From the NCBI RefSeq assembly GCF_007858285.1, contig NZ_VFIL01000011.1, positions 118,215 to 182,214 of the forward strand: 64,000 bases of DNA, written 5' to 3'. This document shows, piece after piece, positions 17,407 through 26,385 of the stretch (positions are counted from its first letter, which is position 1; the number at the start of each line of letters is the position of its first letter). The notes beneath the pieces are model-generated. The model saw only the letters and a list, made by a program, of their open reading frames with translations. It had not been told where the DNA came from and made no database searches. Origin of the DNA: Pseudomonas brenneri. GTDB lineage: Bacteria; Pseudomonadota; Gammaproteobacteria; Pseudomonadales; Pseudomonadaceae. The position numbers and the translations under genes are program-made.

Positions 17407-18177
17407 CTATCGAACCACGCCTTCCTCAATCAGCAATTTGAGAATCGCGTCCGCACCCGCCTCAGGACCGATGCCCTTGAGCACCTGCCCACCGCCGCCA
17501 CTGGCCTTGGCCGTCGCAGCCTTCATGCGGTCGGCGCCGCTCTTGGCCTTGATCACCTTGAGACGTTTGGGTCGAGGCTTGGCCGGTTGCAGCACGGCGC
17601 CGGTGAATAACTCATCGTCCACCACCTGCACGTCATGCTCCTGTAGGAGGCCGCGCTGGGCCGGGCCATAGGCGCTTTGCCGAGGCTTGGGCCCGGCGTT
17701 ATCCACCGTGGCCAGGAACGGCAGGCGCACCTTCAGGCGCCGCCGCTGCCCACGCGGCAAGGCTTGCAGCACATGGGCCACACCGCTGTCGATGGACTCT
17801 ACCTGGGCCAGCCCGACAATCAGTGGCCAGCCCAATTGCTCGGCTAACAGGAAGGGCAACATGCCCGAGCCTTCGCCGGTTTCCGCCTGGCTGCCGGTAA
17901 GCACCACCTGGGCGCCAGCGTCCCGTAGATAGTCGCCGAGTACCGGCAAGGCATCCGCGCCGGCCGGTTGCTCCAGCACATGCAACTGCGCAAGCCCCAT
18001 GCCCAGGTAGGCGCGCAGGGTCGGTTCGGCGATGTCGCCGGCATGCAGCACTTGCAGGTTATCCCCAGCCAGTTGCAGCCCCAGCTCGACGGCACGCGCA
18101 TCCTGCTCGGCGCGGCGTGGCCGGCCGGAGGTCGGGTGGGCGCCGATGGATACCAGGCTGATTACATGGGTCGTCAT
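17407..18177 (-). CDS. Electron transfer flavoprotein beta subunit-like protein
   Basis: This 256-residue protein (MTTHVISLVSIGAHPTSGRP) resembles the EtfB-like protein encoded with dgcAB in pseudomonads. It has adenine-nucleotide-binding-like parts (QVVLTGSQAETGEGSGMLP) and RGQRRRLKVRLPFLATVDN. The second of two ATGs (18177) is preferred because AAGGA lies 7 bases before it; ATG 18183 would have almost no spacing. It is the last gene of the dgc operon, 10-15 bases after the alpha-like subunit. It probably carries electrons from DgcA to the membrane with DgcB. Confidence 0.88.
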   Translation of the reverse strand: MTTHVISLVSIGAHPTSGRPRRAEQDARAVELGLQLAGDNLQVLHAGDIAEPTLRAYLGMGLAQLHVLEQPAGADALPVLGDYLRDAGAQVVLTGSQAETGEGSGMLPFLLAEQLGWPLIVGLAQVESIDSGVAHVLQALPRGQRRRLKVRLPFLATVDNAGPKPRQSAYGPAQRGLLQEHDVQVVDDELFTGAVLQPAKPRPKRLKVIKAKSGADRMKAATAKASGGGGQVLKGIGPEAGADAILKLLIEEGVVR

Positions 18178-18192
18178 GGCCATATCCTTTGC

Positions 18193-19413
18193 TTATGCCG
18201 CATCGCGCTTGGCGCCGTTGCGGTGGGCCTGGACCGCAGCGATCAAGGCCCGGAGAATTTCAGCGCTGTCACCGATCACCGACAAGTCGGCACGCTTGAT
18301 CATGTCGCAACCCGGGTCCAGGTTGATTGCCACCACCTTGTCGCAGGCCCCGATGCCTTGCAGGTGCTGGATCGCCCCGGAGATCCCCACGGCCACATAC
18401 ACCCGTGCGGTGACCCAAATACCACTGGCGCCGACCTGGCGATCACGGGCCATGAAGCCATCGTCCACGGCCACCCGCGACGCACCTTCGGTAGCCCCCA
18501 GGGCGGCAGCGGTCTGGTGGAACAGGTCCCAATCCTTGACCCCGTTGCCGCCGGAGAAAATAAACTCGGCCTCGGCCATGGGAATCGCACCGGGATCCAC
18601 CGTCACCGCGCCCAAATCCTCGATACGCGGCAAGCTGCGCGCCAGGGTTGTGGATAACTCCACTGGCAATACTTCGTGTCGCGTATCGCTGACCGGATCG
18701 GCACACTCCACCGCCGCCAGGATCAGCCTTGGCAGCGCTCGCGCCAGGTCTTCCCGGCCCGCACCGGCACGGCCGATGCACTCGTTGCCCTTGATCTGCC
18801 ACACCCGGGTTGCCGGGCGTTCCTTGAGGCTCGCCGCAAAACGCCGTCCCAGCTCACCGCCACCGTTGCGGCTGTCGGGCAGCAGCCAATGACGCGGGTT
18901 GAACAGGTTATCCACAGCCCGCAGGCCATGGACCCGTTGCTCCGGTGAATAACCGTCAAACTCGTGGCCGTCCAGCACCAACAGGCGGTCCACGCCGGCG
19001 GTGTCGAACGCGCTTTCCTTATGCTCGCCAAACACCACCGCCAGCACTGCACCGTCGCTGCCGGCGAGTTGCCGCGCCAGGCCCAGCAAGTCGCGGTCGT
19101 GGCTGCTCAGGCGGCCGCCGACCATATCCGGCACCACGTTGATGTAGAACGCCGGGGCTGGCACCTGGTGCAGCGGCAACTGTACTTGCACGGCTGCCGT
19201 GCGCTTGGTGGCGCCACCCTGCTGGGCGCCGCTGCGGTCGATACGCTTGATGCCGTTGGGGCCGATAAAACCAATGCCGTGCACATTCTTGCGGAGGATG
19301 CCGTTAGGCCCCATCCAACTGTGCTGCTCCGGTTGCATCGCCGCATGCAGCGGGTGCAGGCGGTTGCGGGCGATCCATTCGGCCCGTGGGTCGCGGCGGA
19401 TAATGTCGCTCAT
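18193..19413 (-). CDS. Electron transfer flavoprotein alpha subunit-like protein
   Basis: This 406-residue protein has the ETF alpha C-terminal FAD domain: VGASGIWVTARVYVAVGISG, then AIQHLQGIGACDKVVAINLD, then DLSVIGDSAEI. About 90 N-terminal residues (MSDIIRRDPRAEWIARNRLH) form an extension not seen in housekeeping EtfA. The start ATG overlaps the dgcB stop region at 19413, so the genes are coupled. Together with the EtfB-like partner it is expected to shuttle electrons from dimethylglycine oxidation to the quinone pool. Confidence 0.9.
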   Translation of the reverse strand: MSDIIRRDPRAEWIARNRLHPLHAAMQPEQHSWMGPNGILRKNVHGIGFIGPNGIKRIDRSGAQQGGATKRTAAVQVQLPLHQVPAPAFYINVVPDMVGGRLSSHDRDLLGLARQLAGSDGAVLAVVFGEHKESAFDTAGVDRLLVLDGHEFDGYSPEQRVHGLRAVDNLFNPRHWLLPDSRNGGGELGRRFAASLKERPATRVWQIKGNECIGRAGAGREDLARALPRLILAAVECADPVSDTRHEVLPVELSTTLARSLPRIEDLGAVTVDPGAIPMAEAEFIFSGGNGVKDWDLFHQTAAALGATEGASRVAVDDGFMARDRQVGASGIWVTARVYVAVGISGAIQHLQGIGACDKVVAINLDPGCDMIKRADLSVIGDSAEILRALIAAVQAHRNGAKRDAA

Positions 19414-21356
19414 CAGTGCACCTCCGCAGGTTCACGCGAATTCGGGGTCTTGGCCGGTGCAGGCTCTTCGAGCAAGGCATCCGCCACCAACTCGGCAATG
19501 TCTTTGATCAGTGGGCGTGGCTCGACCACCCCTTCGAGCATCGCCGTGCACTGTGGACAACCGACGGCCACCAGTTCGGCGCCGGTCTCGCGGATGTCTT
19601 CCATGCGCATGTCGGGAATGCGCTGCTTGCCAGGAATATCGGTGATCGGCGCGCCGCCCCCGCCGCCACAGCAACGGGAGCGAAAGCCCGAACGCTGCAT
19701 CTCCTTGACCTCGATCCCCAACGCCCGCAGCACTTGGCGCGGTGCCTCGTACTCGCCGTTGTAACGGCCCAGGTAGCACGGGTCGTGATAGGTCACGCTG
19801 TTGCCTTTGTGCTGACCCAGGTTCAGCGCGCCAGCGTCGATCAGTTCGGCCATGTAGGTGCTGTGGTGCTGCACCCGGTAATTGCCGTCGAAGGCGCCAT
19901 ATTCGTTTTTCAGCACGTGGAAACTGTGAGGGTCACAGGTCACGATGCGCTTGAAACTGTACTTGGCCAGGGTCTGGATATTGCGTGCGGCCAACAGTTG
20001 AAAGGTGGCCTCATCGCCCAGGCGCCGGGCCACGTCGCCACTGTCGCGCTCCTCCAGGCCCAGCACAGCGAAGTCGACCTTGGCCGCCTTCAGCACTTTG
20101 ACGAAGGCGCGCAAGGTCCGCTGGTTACGCATGTCGAAGGCACCGTCACCGACCCAGAACAGTACGTCGGTGGTGTGCTTATCGCCGAGCAACGGCAGGT
20201 TCAAATCCGCCGCCCAGTTCATCCGCCCGCCCGGGGCAAATCCACCGGGGTTGTCGGTGGCGATCAAGTTCTCCAGGACTTCGGCACCCTTGTTCGGCGT
20301 CGCGCCTTTTTCCAGGGTCAAGTGGCGGCGCATATCGACGATGGCGTCCACGTGCTCGATCATCATCGGGCACTCTTCGACGCAGGCGCGGCAGGTGGTG
20401 CAGGACCACAAGGTCTCGGCGTCCACCAGGCCGTTGACGATCGGTTGATGGGGGTTGCCACTGTGCTCGCCAATGGCCTTGCCCGGATACGGGCTGCCAG
20501 CGAACTTGGCATCGGTGCCACCGGCCAGGCCGACCACCATGTCCTGGATCAGCTTTTTCGGGTTCAACGGCTGGCCGGCAGCGAAGGCCGGGCACGCGGC
20601 TTCGCACTTGCCGCACTGCACGCAAGCGTCGAAACCAAGCAACTGGTTCCAGGTGAAATCCTTGGGTTTTTCCACGCCCAATGGCGCGCTTTTGTCGCTC
20701 AGGTCCAGCGGCTTGAGGCCCGTGGAACGGCCACCGCCAAAACGTTCGGCGCGACGGTGCCAGGCCAGGTGCAGGGCACCGGCAAACGCGTGCTTCATCG
20801 GCCCGCCCCAGGTCATGCCGAAGAACATCTCCGACACTCCCCACAGCACGCCCACACCGAGCAGCGCAGCCAGCAGCCAGCCCCCGAAGTCGGCGGGCAG
20901 GATCCCGGCCACCGGCAAAGTCACCAGGAAGAAACTGACCGAGAACGCCATCAGGCTTTTCGGCAGGCGCATCCACGGGCCTTTCGACAGGCGCGCGGGT
21001 GGGTTGCGTCGACGCAGATAGACGAAAGTGGCGCCGACAAACATCAATACCGAGGCCAGCAGCAAGGCGTAGCCGAGGATGCGATTCTGCAGGCCGAAAC
21101 CGTGCACCAGAATCGCCAGCAACGCCGACAACACAAAGCCCAGCGCGGTAGCAACGTGGGTGTTGGCGATGTATTTGTCACGGGCGACCACGTGGTGCAG
21201 ATCGACCATGTAGCGTTTGGGCATGGCCAATAGGCCGCCCAGCAGGTCGACCTTGGCGGCACGGCCACGGCGCCACATGTTCACCCGACGCAAAGCGCCG
21301 AGGACAGCGAGGCCCAGGGCTGCAAACAGGAGAATCGGAAGAAGGGTGTTCAACAT
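19413..21356 (-). CDS. dgcB: Dimethylglycine catabolism iron-sulfur membrane protein
   Basis: This 647-residue protein has several N-terminal membrane segments (LPILLFAALGLAVLGAL and others to about residue 180). Two 4Fe-4S cysteine clusters follow (CVQCGKCEAACP and CTTCRACVEECP). C-terminal Cys-rich CCG domains include HDPCYLGRYNGEYEAPRQVL and RSRCCGGGGGAPI. This is a heterodisulfide-reductase/GlpC-like architecture that can accept electrons and pass them to the quinone pool. The start MLNTLLPILL at 21356 was taken over the open frame to 21377. Its place between dgcA and the etf genes supports a role in dimethylglycine demethylation. Confidence 0.92.
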   Translation of the reverse strand: MLNTLLPILLFAALGLAVLGALRRVNMWRRGRAAKVDLLGGLLAMPKRYMVDLHHVVARDKYIANTHVATALGFVLSALLAILVHGFGLQNRILGYALLLASVLMFVGATFVYLRRRNPPARLSKGPWMRLPKSLMAFSVSFFLVTLPVAGILPADFGGWLLAALLGVGVLWGVSEMFFGMTWGGPMKHAFAGALHLAWHRRAERFGGGRSTGLKPLDLSDKSAPLGVEKPKDFTWNQLLGFDACVQCGKCEAACPAFAAGQPLNPKKLIQDMVVGLAGGTDAKFAGSPYPGKAIGEHSGNPHQPIVNGLVDAETLWSCTTCRACVEECPMMIEHVDAIVDMRRHLTLEKGATPNKGAEVLENLIATDNPGGFAPGGRMNWAADLNLPLLGDKHTTDVLFWVGDGAFDMRNQRTLRAFVKVLKAAKVDFAVLGLEERDSGDVARRLGDEATFQLLAARNIQTLAKYSFKRIVTCDPHSFHVLKNEYGAFDGNYRVQHHSTYMAELIDAGALNLGQHKGNSVTYHDPCYLGRYNGEYEAPRQVLRALGIEVKEMQRSGFRSRCCGGGGGAPITDIPGKQRIPDMRMEDIRETGAELVAVGCPQCTAMLEGVVEPRPLIKDIAELVADALLEEPAPAKTPNSREPAEVH

Positions 21357-21385
21357 GGTGAAGCTCCCACAGACCACACAGCTCT

Positions 21386-21480
21386 AATGTGGGAGCGGGC
21401 TTGCTCGCGAAGGCGGTGCATCAGCCACCGGATGTATCGACTGACACACCGCTTTCGCGAGCAAGCCCGCTCCCACATTT
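21386..21480. repeat. Paired REP element
   Basis: An inverted pair of GTGGGAGCGGGCTTGCTCGC units with ~50 bases between them lies between dgcA and dgcB. It may stabilise or separate the two parts of the operon transcript. Confidence 0.9.
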
Positions 21481-21511
21481 TTGACCGAGTCCACATTGGT
21501 TCGGTGTTGGG

Positions 21512-23572
21512 TCAGAAATCCTTGCACAAACGCAGGGCGTCATAGATCGCGGCGTGGGTATTGCGCTGCGCCACACAGTCGCCGATGCGGAACAGCAAAT
21601 ACCCCTCCCCCGGTTCGCTCAGGCATGGCTGCGGCTTGATCGCGAACAGCGCCTCGACGTCCATCTGCCCCTTGTTGCGCGCCCCTTGCTTGAGGGCGTA
21701 ATAGATCTCTTCATCCGGGCGCACGCCGTTTTCCACCACCACCTGGTCCACCACCCGCTCTTCCTTGGCCCCGGTGTATTCGTTCTCCAGCACTGCGATC
21801 AGCTTGTCGCCCTCGCGGTAGACCTTCTCCAGCATCATGTCGCCGGTCATGATCACTTCCTTGGGGTACATGCTGCGGTAGTAGGTGGGGAACGACGTAC
21901 CGCCGATAGCCACGCCAGGCTTGATGTCGTCGGTGACGATCTCGACCTGGCAGCCCTTGTCGGCCAGAAAGTCGGCCACTGACATGCCGGTGAATTCACA
22001 GATGGTGTCGTACACCAGCACGTTCTTGCCCGGCGCCACCTTGCCGTCGAGCACATCCCAACTGCTGACCACAAGGCCTTCGGCTGCGCCCCAGTGTTCG
22101 TTCTGTTCGAGGAACGGATGCCCGCCCACCGCCAGTACCACCACATCAGGGCGTAGGTCGAGGATGGTCGCGGCATCCGCCGCCACGCCCAGGCGCAGGT
22201 CGACGTTGAGCCGTGCCAGTTCCAGCTGGAACCAGCGGGTGATACCGGCGATCTGGTCGCGCTGCGGTGCCTTGGACGCGGTGGTGATCTGCCCACCGAT
22301 AAAGTCTTTTTTCTCGAACAGGGTCACATCGTGGCCACGTTCTGCAGCGACCCGAGCGGCCTCCATCCCGGCCGGGCCGGCACCGACCACGACCACTTTG
22401 CGTTTGGGCCCGATGGATTTCTCGATGATGTGCGGCACACCCATGTATTCCCGGGAGGTTGCAGCGTTCTGGATGCACAGCACGTCCAGGCCCTGGTACT
22501 GGCGGTCGATGCAATAGTTGGCGCCGACGCACTGCTTGATTTGGTCGATCTGGCCCATCTTGATCTTGGCGATCAGGTGCGGGTCGGCCATGTGCGCGCG
22601 GGTCATGCCGACCATGTCCACGTAGCCGCCTTCAAGGATGCGCGTGGCCTGGTTCGGGTCCTTGATGTTCTGCGCGTGCAGCACCGGGGACTTGACCACT
22701 TCCTTGATGCCGGCCGCCAGGTGCAGGAACGGCTCCGGCGGGTAACTCATGTTCGGGATCACGTTGGCCAGGGTGTTGTGGGTGTCACATCCCGAGCCGA
22801 CCACCCCGATAAAATCGAGCATGCCGGTGTCGTCGTAGTACTTGGCGATCTGTTTCATGTCCTCGTGGGACAAGCCGTCCGGATGGAATTCATCCCCGCA
22901 CAAACGGATGCCCACGCAAAAATCCGGGCCGACTTCGGCGCGCACAGCCTTGAGCACTTCCAGGCCGAAACGCATGCGGTTTTCGAAACTGCCGCCCCAC
23001 TCATCAGTACGTTTGTTGACCCGCGGGCTCCAGAACTGGTCGATCATGTGCTGGTGCACCGCCGACAGCTCCACGCCGTCCAGGCCACCGGCCTTGGCCC
23101 GGCCTGCGGCGCTGGCGTAGTTGCCGATCACGCGCCAGATTTCTTCCGGCTCGATGGTCTTGCACGTAGCGCGGTGTACCGGCTCACGTACGCCGGAGGG
23201 CGACATCAGGGTCGGCCAGTTGAAGCCGTCCCAGCGCGAGCGACGGCCCATGTGGGTAATCTGGATCATGATCTTGGCGCCATGCTTGTGCATCGCGTCA
23301 GCCAGGTTCTGGAAGTGCGGGATGATGCGGTCGGTGGACAGGTTCACCGAACTCCACCATTCCTGCGGGCTGTCGATCGCCACCACGGAGGAGCCGCCAC
23401 AGATTGCCAGGCCAATGCCGCCCTTGGCTTTCTCTTCGTAATACCTGATGTAGCGCTCGGTAGTCATCCCGCCGTCGGTGGCATACACCTCGGCGTGGGC
23501 GGTACTGAGCACACGGTTGCGGATGGTCAGTTTGCCGATCTGGATCGGCGCAAACATTGCTTCGAAAGCCAT
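21512..23572 (-). CDS. dgcA: Dimethylglycine catabolism oxidoreductase
   Basis: This 686-residue protein of the trimethylamine dehydrogenase/2,4-dienoyl-CoA reductase family demethylates dimethylglycine to sarcosine. The N-terminal TIM barrel binds FMN (IQIGKLTIRNRVLSTAHAEV; QITHMGRRSRWDG). A 4Fe-4S ligand region follows (CVGANYCIDRQYQGLDVLC). C-terminal FAD/NAD-type domains start at VVVGAGPAGMEAARVAAERG. Length and domain order are normal. It lies between the DUF5943-type gene and dgcB in the same direction. Confidence 0.94.
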   Translation of the reverse strand: MAFEAMFAPIQIGKLTIRNRVLSTAHAEVYATDGGMTTERYIRYYEEKAKGGIGLAICGGSSVVAIDSPQEWWSSVNLSTDRIIPHFQNLADAMHKHGAKIMIQITHMGRRSRWDGFNWPTLMSPSGVREPVHRATCKTIEPEEIWRVIGNYASAAGRAKAGGLDGVELSAVHQHMIDQFWSPRVNKRTDEWGGSFENRMRFGLEVLKAVRAEVGPDFCVGIRLCGDEFHPDGLSHEDMKQIAKYYDDTGMLDFIGVVGSGCDTHNTLANVIPNMSYPPEPFLHLAAGIKEVVKSPVLHAQNIKDPNQATRILEGGYVDMVGMTRAHMADPHLIAKIKMGQIDQIKQCVGANYCIDRQYQGLDVLCIQNAATSREYMGVPHIIEKSIGPKRKVVVVGAGPAGMEAARVAAERGHDVTLFEKKDFIGGQITTASKAPQRDQIAGITRWFQLELARLNVDLRLGVAADAATILDLRPDVVVLAVGGHPFLEQNEHWGAAEGLVVSSWDVLDGKVAPGKNVLVYDTICEFTGMSVADFLADKGCQVEIVTDDIKPGVAIGGTSFPTYYRSMYPKEVIMTGDMMLEKVYREGDKLIAVLENEYTGAKEERVVDQVVVENGVRPDEEIYYALKQGARNKGQMDVEALFAIKPQPCLSEPGEGYLLFRIGDCVAQRNTHAAIYDALRLCKDF

Positions 23573-23587
23573 GGCACGGTCCTCGGC

Positions 23588-24118
23588 TTACAACGGCTTG
23601 ACGGTGAACAGGCCATCATCGTGGCCCTCTTCGGAGCCTCCGTAGACTTGTTCGGCGACAGTGCGGATGTTGCTGCCGCGCGCTTGCAGAATCTGGTCCA
23701 TGGCGCCGGCAAACCAGCCGGTGAACATGTAGTCGACCTTGCGCCCGACCTTGCCGTACACGTAGACAAATGCCGAGTGTTCGAGCTTGACGCTGGCGGT
23801 GCCTTTATCCAGGTCGATGTCCTGGATCTTGAACAGGCCCCAGCCGCGCTGCGACAGGCGCTTCATGTAGTGTTCGAACACCGCAACGCCTTGCAGGCCG
23901 TGGCATTCGGCTTCTTTTTCACACCAGTGCCAGGCGGATTTGTAGCCAGCCTTATAGAGGATCTCGGCGTAGGCATCAGCGCCCAGAACCTCTTCGATGC
24001 CCATGTGGTTGTTGACGAAGAAATGGCGCGGCACGTACAGCATTGGCAAGGCGTCGGAAGTCCAGACACCGGTTTCGCTGTCGACTTCAATAGGCAATTG
24101 CGGGGCGATCTTGGCCAT
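23588..24118 (-). CDS. DUF5943-type protein of the dgc operon
   Basis: This 176-residue soluble protein (MAKIAPQLPIEVDSETGVWT) contains HFFVNNHMGIEEVLGADAYA and KVDYMFTGWFAGAMDQIL, similar to small-ligand (V4R-like) domains. The orthologue lies in the same place next to dgcA in P. aeruginosa. Its biochemical role is not known to me. The position 16 bases before dgcA and the conserved linkage suggest a function in dimethylglycine use. Confidence 0.8.
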   Translation of the reverse strand: MAKIAPQLPIEVDSETGVWTSDALPMLYVPRHFFVNNHMGIEEVLGADAYAEILYKAGYKSAWHWCEKEAECHGLQGVAVFEHYMKRLSQRGWGLFKIQDIDLDKGTASVKLEHSAFVYVYGKVGRKVDYMFTGWFAGAMDQILQARGSNIRTVAEQVYGGSEEGHDDGLFTVKPL

Positions 24119-24187
24119 GGAAACTCAACTCCAGAAAATTCTTGGTAATGCCCCGGCGCGAATGGCCGGGGGAGAAAAAACGGTGGC

Positions 24188-25165
24188 TTATTCGCCCCAG
24201 ACGTCTTTCAACACGTTGACCCAGTTCTCGCCCATGATCTTGCGCACCACGCGCTCGCTATGGCCGCGCTTGAGCAGGGTCTCGGTCAGGTTGGGGAACT
24301 CGCCCACGGTGCGAATGCCCAGCGGGTTGATGATCTTGCCGAAGCTGGTCAGGCGGCGGGCGTAGCCCTTGTCATGGGTCAGCATTTCGAAGAAATCCTG
24401 GCCATGGCCCTGGGTGAAGTCGGTGCCGATGCCGATGGCGTCTTCGCCGACGATGTTCATGGTGTATTCGATGGCTTCGGCGTAGTCGTCGATGGTCGAA
24501 TCGATACCCTTGGCCAGGAACGGCGCAAACATGGTCACGCCGACAAACCCACCGTGGTCGGCAATGAACTTGAGTTCTGCATCGGACTTGTTGCGCGGGT
24601 GTTCTTTCAGGCCGGACGGCAGGCAATGGGAGTAGCACACCGGTTTTTTCGATTCGAGGATGACTTCTTCGCTGGTCTTGGAGCCGACGTGAGACAGGTC
24701 GCACATGATGCCGACGCGGTTCATCTCGCCGACGATCTCGCGTCCGAAGCCCGACAGGCCGCCGTCACGCTCATAGCAGCCGGTGCCCACCAGGTTCTGG
24801 GTGTTGTAGCACATCTGCACCACGCCGACGCCGAGCTGCTTGAAGATCTCGACGTAGCCGAGCTGGTCTTCAAAGGCATGGGCATTCTGGAAGCCGAAGA
24901 TGATGCCGGTCTTGCCCTGCTCCTTGGCGCGGCGGATATCGGCAGTGGTTTTCACCGGGATCACTAGGTCGCTGTTCTCGCGGATCAGGGTCTGGCTGGC
25001 CACGATGTTATTGATCGTGGCCTGGAAGCCTTCCCACACCGACACTGTGCAGTTGGCGGCAGTCAGGCCACCCTTGCGCATGTCCTCGAACAGGTCGCGG
25101 TTCCACTTGGCAATGATCAGCCCATCGATAACGATGCTGTCGGCGTGTAGTTCGGCTGGGCTCAT
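24188..25165 (-). CDS. M19 membrane-dipeptidase homologue with altered metal site
   Basis: This 325-residue protein (MSPAELHADSIVIDG) has the M19 dipeptidase fold. The histidines of the second metal site are present (H159 in CDLSHVGSK, H180 in CYSHCLPSG), as are EHPRNKSD and GIGTDFTQGHG. The usual first ligands HxD after DG are replaced (DGLII, residues 14-18). The bridging Glu of the EG motif is Gln (GFQNAHA, Q93). It is the first gene of the dgc operon, so a role in betaine catabolism is more likely than general peptide hydrolysis. The start was chosen by the family N-terminus; the frame is open to 25297. Confidence 0.88.
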   Translation of the reverse strand: MSPAELHADSIVIDGLIIAKWNRDLFEDMRKGGLTAANCTVSVWEGFQATINNIVASQTLIRENSDLVIPVKTTADIRRAKEQGKTGIIFGFQNAHAFEDQLGYVEIFKQLGVGVVQMCYNTQNLVGTGCYERDGGLSGFGREIVGEMNRVGIMCDLSHVGSKTSEEVILESKKPVCYSHCLPSGLKEHPRNKSDAELKFIADHGGFVGVTMFAPFLAKGIDSTIDDYAEAIEYTMNIVGEDAIGIGTDFTQGHGQDFFEMLTHDKGYARRLTSFGKIINPLGIRTVGEFPNLTETLLKRGHSERVVRKIMGENWVNVLKDVWGE

Positions 25166-25260
25166 CAGGCGTCCCCTTATTGGCGATACATGCGCCGAAT
25201 CGTCTGCCGGCGCTTTGGGGCCAGCATATGCCCAGGGGCCGGTGGAGCCGGGTGCAAAAA

Positions 25261-25296
25261 CGACAGGGGAATTGCCGAAAGCGTCAATCCACGACA
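25261..25296 (-). promoter_or_regulatory. Candidate activator site upstream of the dgc operon
   Basis: ACGACA occurs at 25260-25265 and 25291-25296, 31 bases apart (three helical turns), 95-131 bases upstream of the first dgc gene. It resembles the phased words upstream of glyA, gbc and cbc. It is proposed as a GbdR site by pattern only. Confidence 0.3.
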
Positions 25297-25385
25297 AAGG
25301 GTGCTAAGACGTGTCTGTCCTGCATCTGTTCTTTGGCCTACGCTTGAGCCAGAATTCGACCCATCCACCGATATGAGAAGGCGCA

Positions 25386-25787
25386 ATGAAACCGATTTTC
25401 CTGGCTTTGGCACTCCTCGCCACCGGCGTCCACGCAGCCGAAGACACCGACAGCACCCCGTGTGATGGCATCGAAAACGACAAACAGACCCTGGAATGCG
25501 CCTCCTACAACAAAACCACTGCCCAAGAGCTGCTCAAGGATAACTACCAGGGCCTGCTGGAACGCATGGGGTCTACCTATGCCAGCGATAAGGCACAGTT
25601 GGCGGACATCACCGCTCGTCTGAAGGATGCCCAGCAGAAGTGGGAAAAACTGCGGGATGCCGATTGCGCGGTGGACACCTTCCCGGCCGTGACCGGCACC
25701 AAGGCCTACGCCATTGCGCAGAATGACTGCCTGGCACGGATGAGTGATGAGCGGTCGGAGTTTTTGGAGTCGATTGGCCAGGAATAA
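25386..25787 (+). CDS. LprI/DUF1311-type periplasmic protein
   Basis: This 133-residue protein has a signal peptide (MKPIFLALALLATGVHAAED). Four cysteines (in TPCDGIE, LECASYN, DADCAVD and NDCLARM) are spaced as in LprI-type lysozyme-inhibitor domains, as is the helical stretch KDAQQKWEKLRDADC. It probably acts in the periplasm. It is divergent from the dgc operon. Confidence 0.78.
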   Translation: MKPIFLALALLATGVHAAEDTDSTPCDGIENDKQTLECASYNKTTAQELLKDNYQGLLERMGSTYASDKAQLADITARLKDAQQKWEKLRDADCAVDTFPAVTGTKAYAIAQNDCLARMSDERSEFLESIGQE

Positions 25788-25829
25788 GCGACAATCGCGC
25801 GCATCCTTTCCTCTGAACCAAGGCCACCC

Positions 25830-26237
25830 ATGACTCTCTGCGGCATCGAAATCAAAGGCAGCGAAGCGATCATCGCCGTTGCCGCCCCGGACCTGACCCA
25901 CGTCACCATGGCCACCAAGAAAATCGCCCTTGAGGACGATGACGAGGCCGCCAACGTCAAAGCCTTCGCCAGCCAAGTGGCCGCGTTTGTGCGCGATAAC
26001 GGCATCACCCGCATCGCGATCAAGAAGCGCAGCAAGAAAGGCGAATTCGCCGGCGGCCCGACCACCTTCAAGATCGAAGGCGTGTTGCAGTTGCTGGACG
26101 GCGTTGAGGTGACGCTGCTATCGCCGCAAACCATCAATGCGCAGCACAAGAAGCACAACTTCGAACTGCCGGCGACGCTGAACAAATACCAGCATGAGGC
26201 GTTTAAAACCGCGTGCTCGGCCTTGGTAAAAAAATAA
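25830..26237 (+). CDS. DUF3010 family protein
   Basis: This 135-residue protein (MTLCGIEIKGSEAIIAVAAP) has an RNase H/Holliday-resolvase-like start (strand-turn-strand beginning CGIEIKG) and contains IKKRSKKGEFAGGP and LLSPQTINAQHKK. It matches the DUF3010 family, whose function is unknown. It lies 42 bases after the LprI-like gene in the same direction. Confidence 0.82.
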   Translation: MTLCGIEIKGSEAIIAVAAPDLTHVTMATKKIALEDDDEAANVKAFASQVAAFVRDNGITRIAIKKRSKKGEFAGGPTTFKIEGVLQLLDGVEVTLLSPQTINAQHKKHNFELPATLNKYQHEAFKTACSALVKK

Positions 26238-26253
26238 GCCACCCCACACATCC

Positions 26254-26363
26254 AATGTGGGAGCGGGCTTGCTCGCGAATGCGGTGTATCAGTCAACATC
26301 TTAATTGACTGACCCACCGCATTCGCGAGCAAGTCGAACCGTCGCACCGCCGCTCCCACATTT
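26254..26363. repeat. Paired REP element with an interrupted arm
   Basis: The left arm is a normal GTGGGAGCGGGCTTGCTCGC unit. The right arm reads GCGAGCAAG, then about 15 extra bases (TCGAACCGTCGCACC), then GCCGCTCCCACATT. The same kind of insert inside one arm is seen at 13880. It lies between the stops of the convergent DUF3010 and cdhR genes. Confidence 0.85.
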
Positions 26364-26385
26364 GGTTGGCGTGTGCCCAATAGGC

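Noticed and set aside
18897..18913. Additional TTATCCACAG site as part of the repeat family
   Set aside because: It is inside the ETF alpha-like coding sequence and lacks the inverted partner and flank, so it is a chance match.
19416..21233. 605-codon plus-strand frame opposite dgcB
   Set aside because: It is a high-GC shadow; the minus strand encodes dgcB with two 4Fe-4S motifs and conserved membrane segments.
22331..24148. 605-codon plus-strand frame opposite dgcA
   Set aside because: Composition is typical of antisense frames in GC-rich DNA, and dgcA is fully supported on the other strand.
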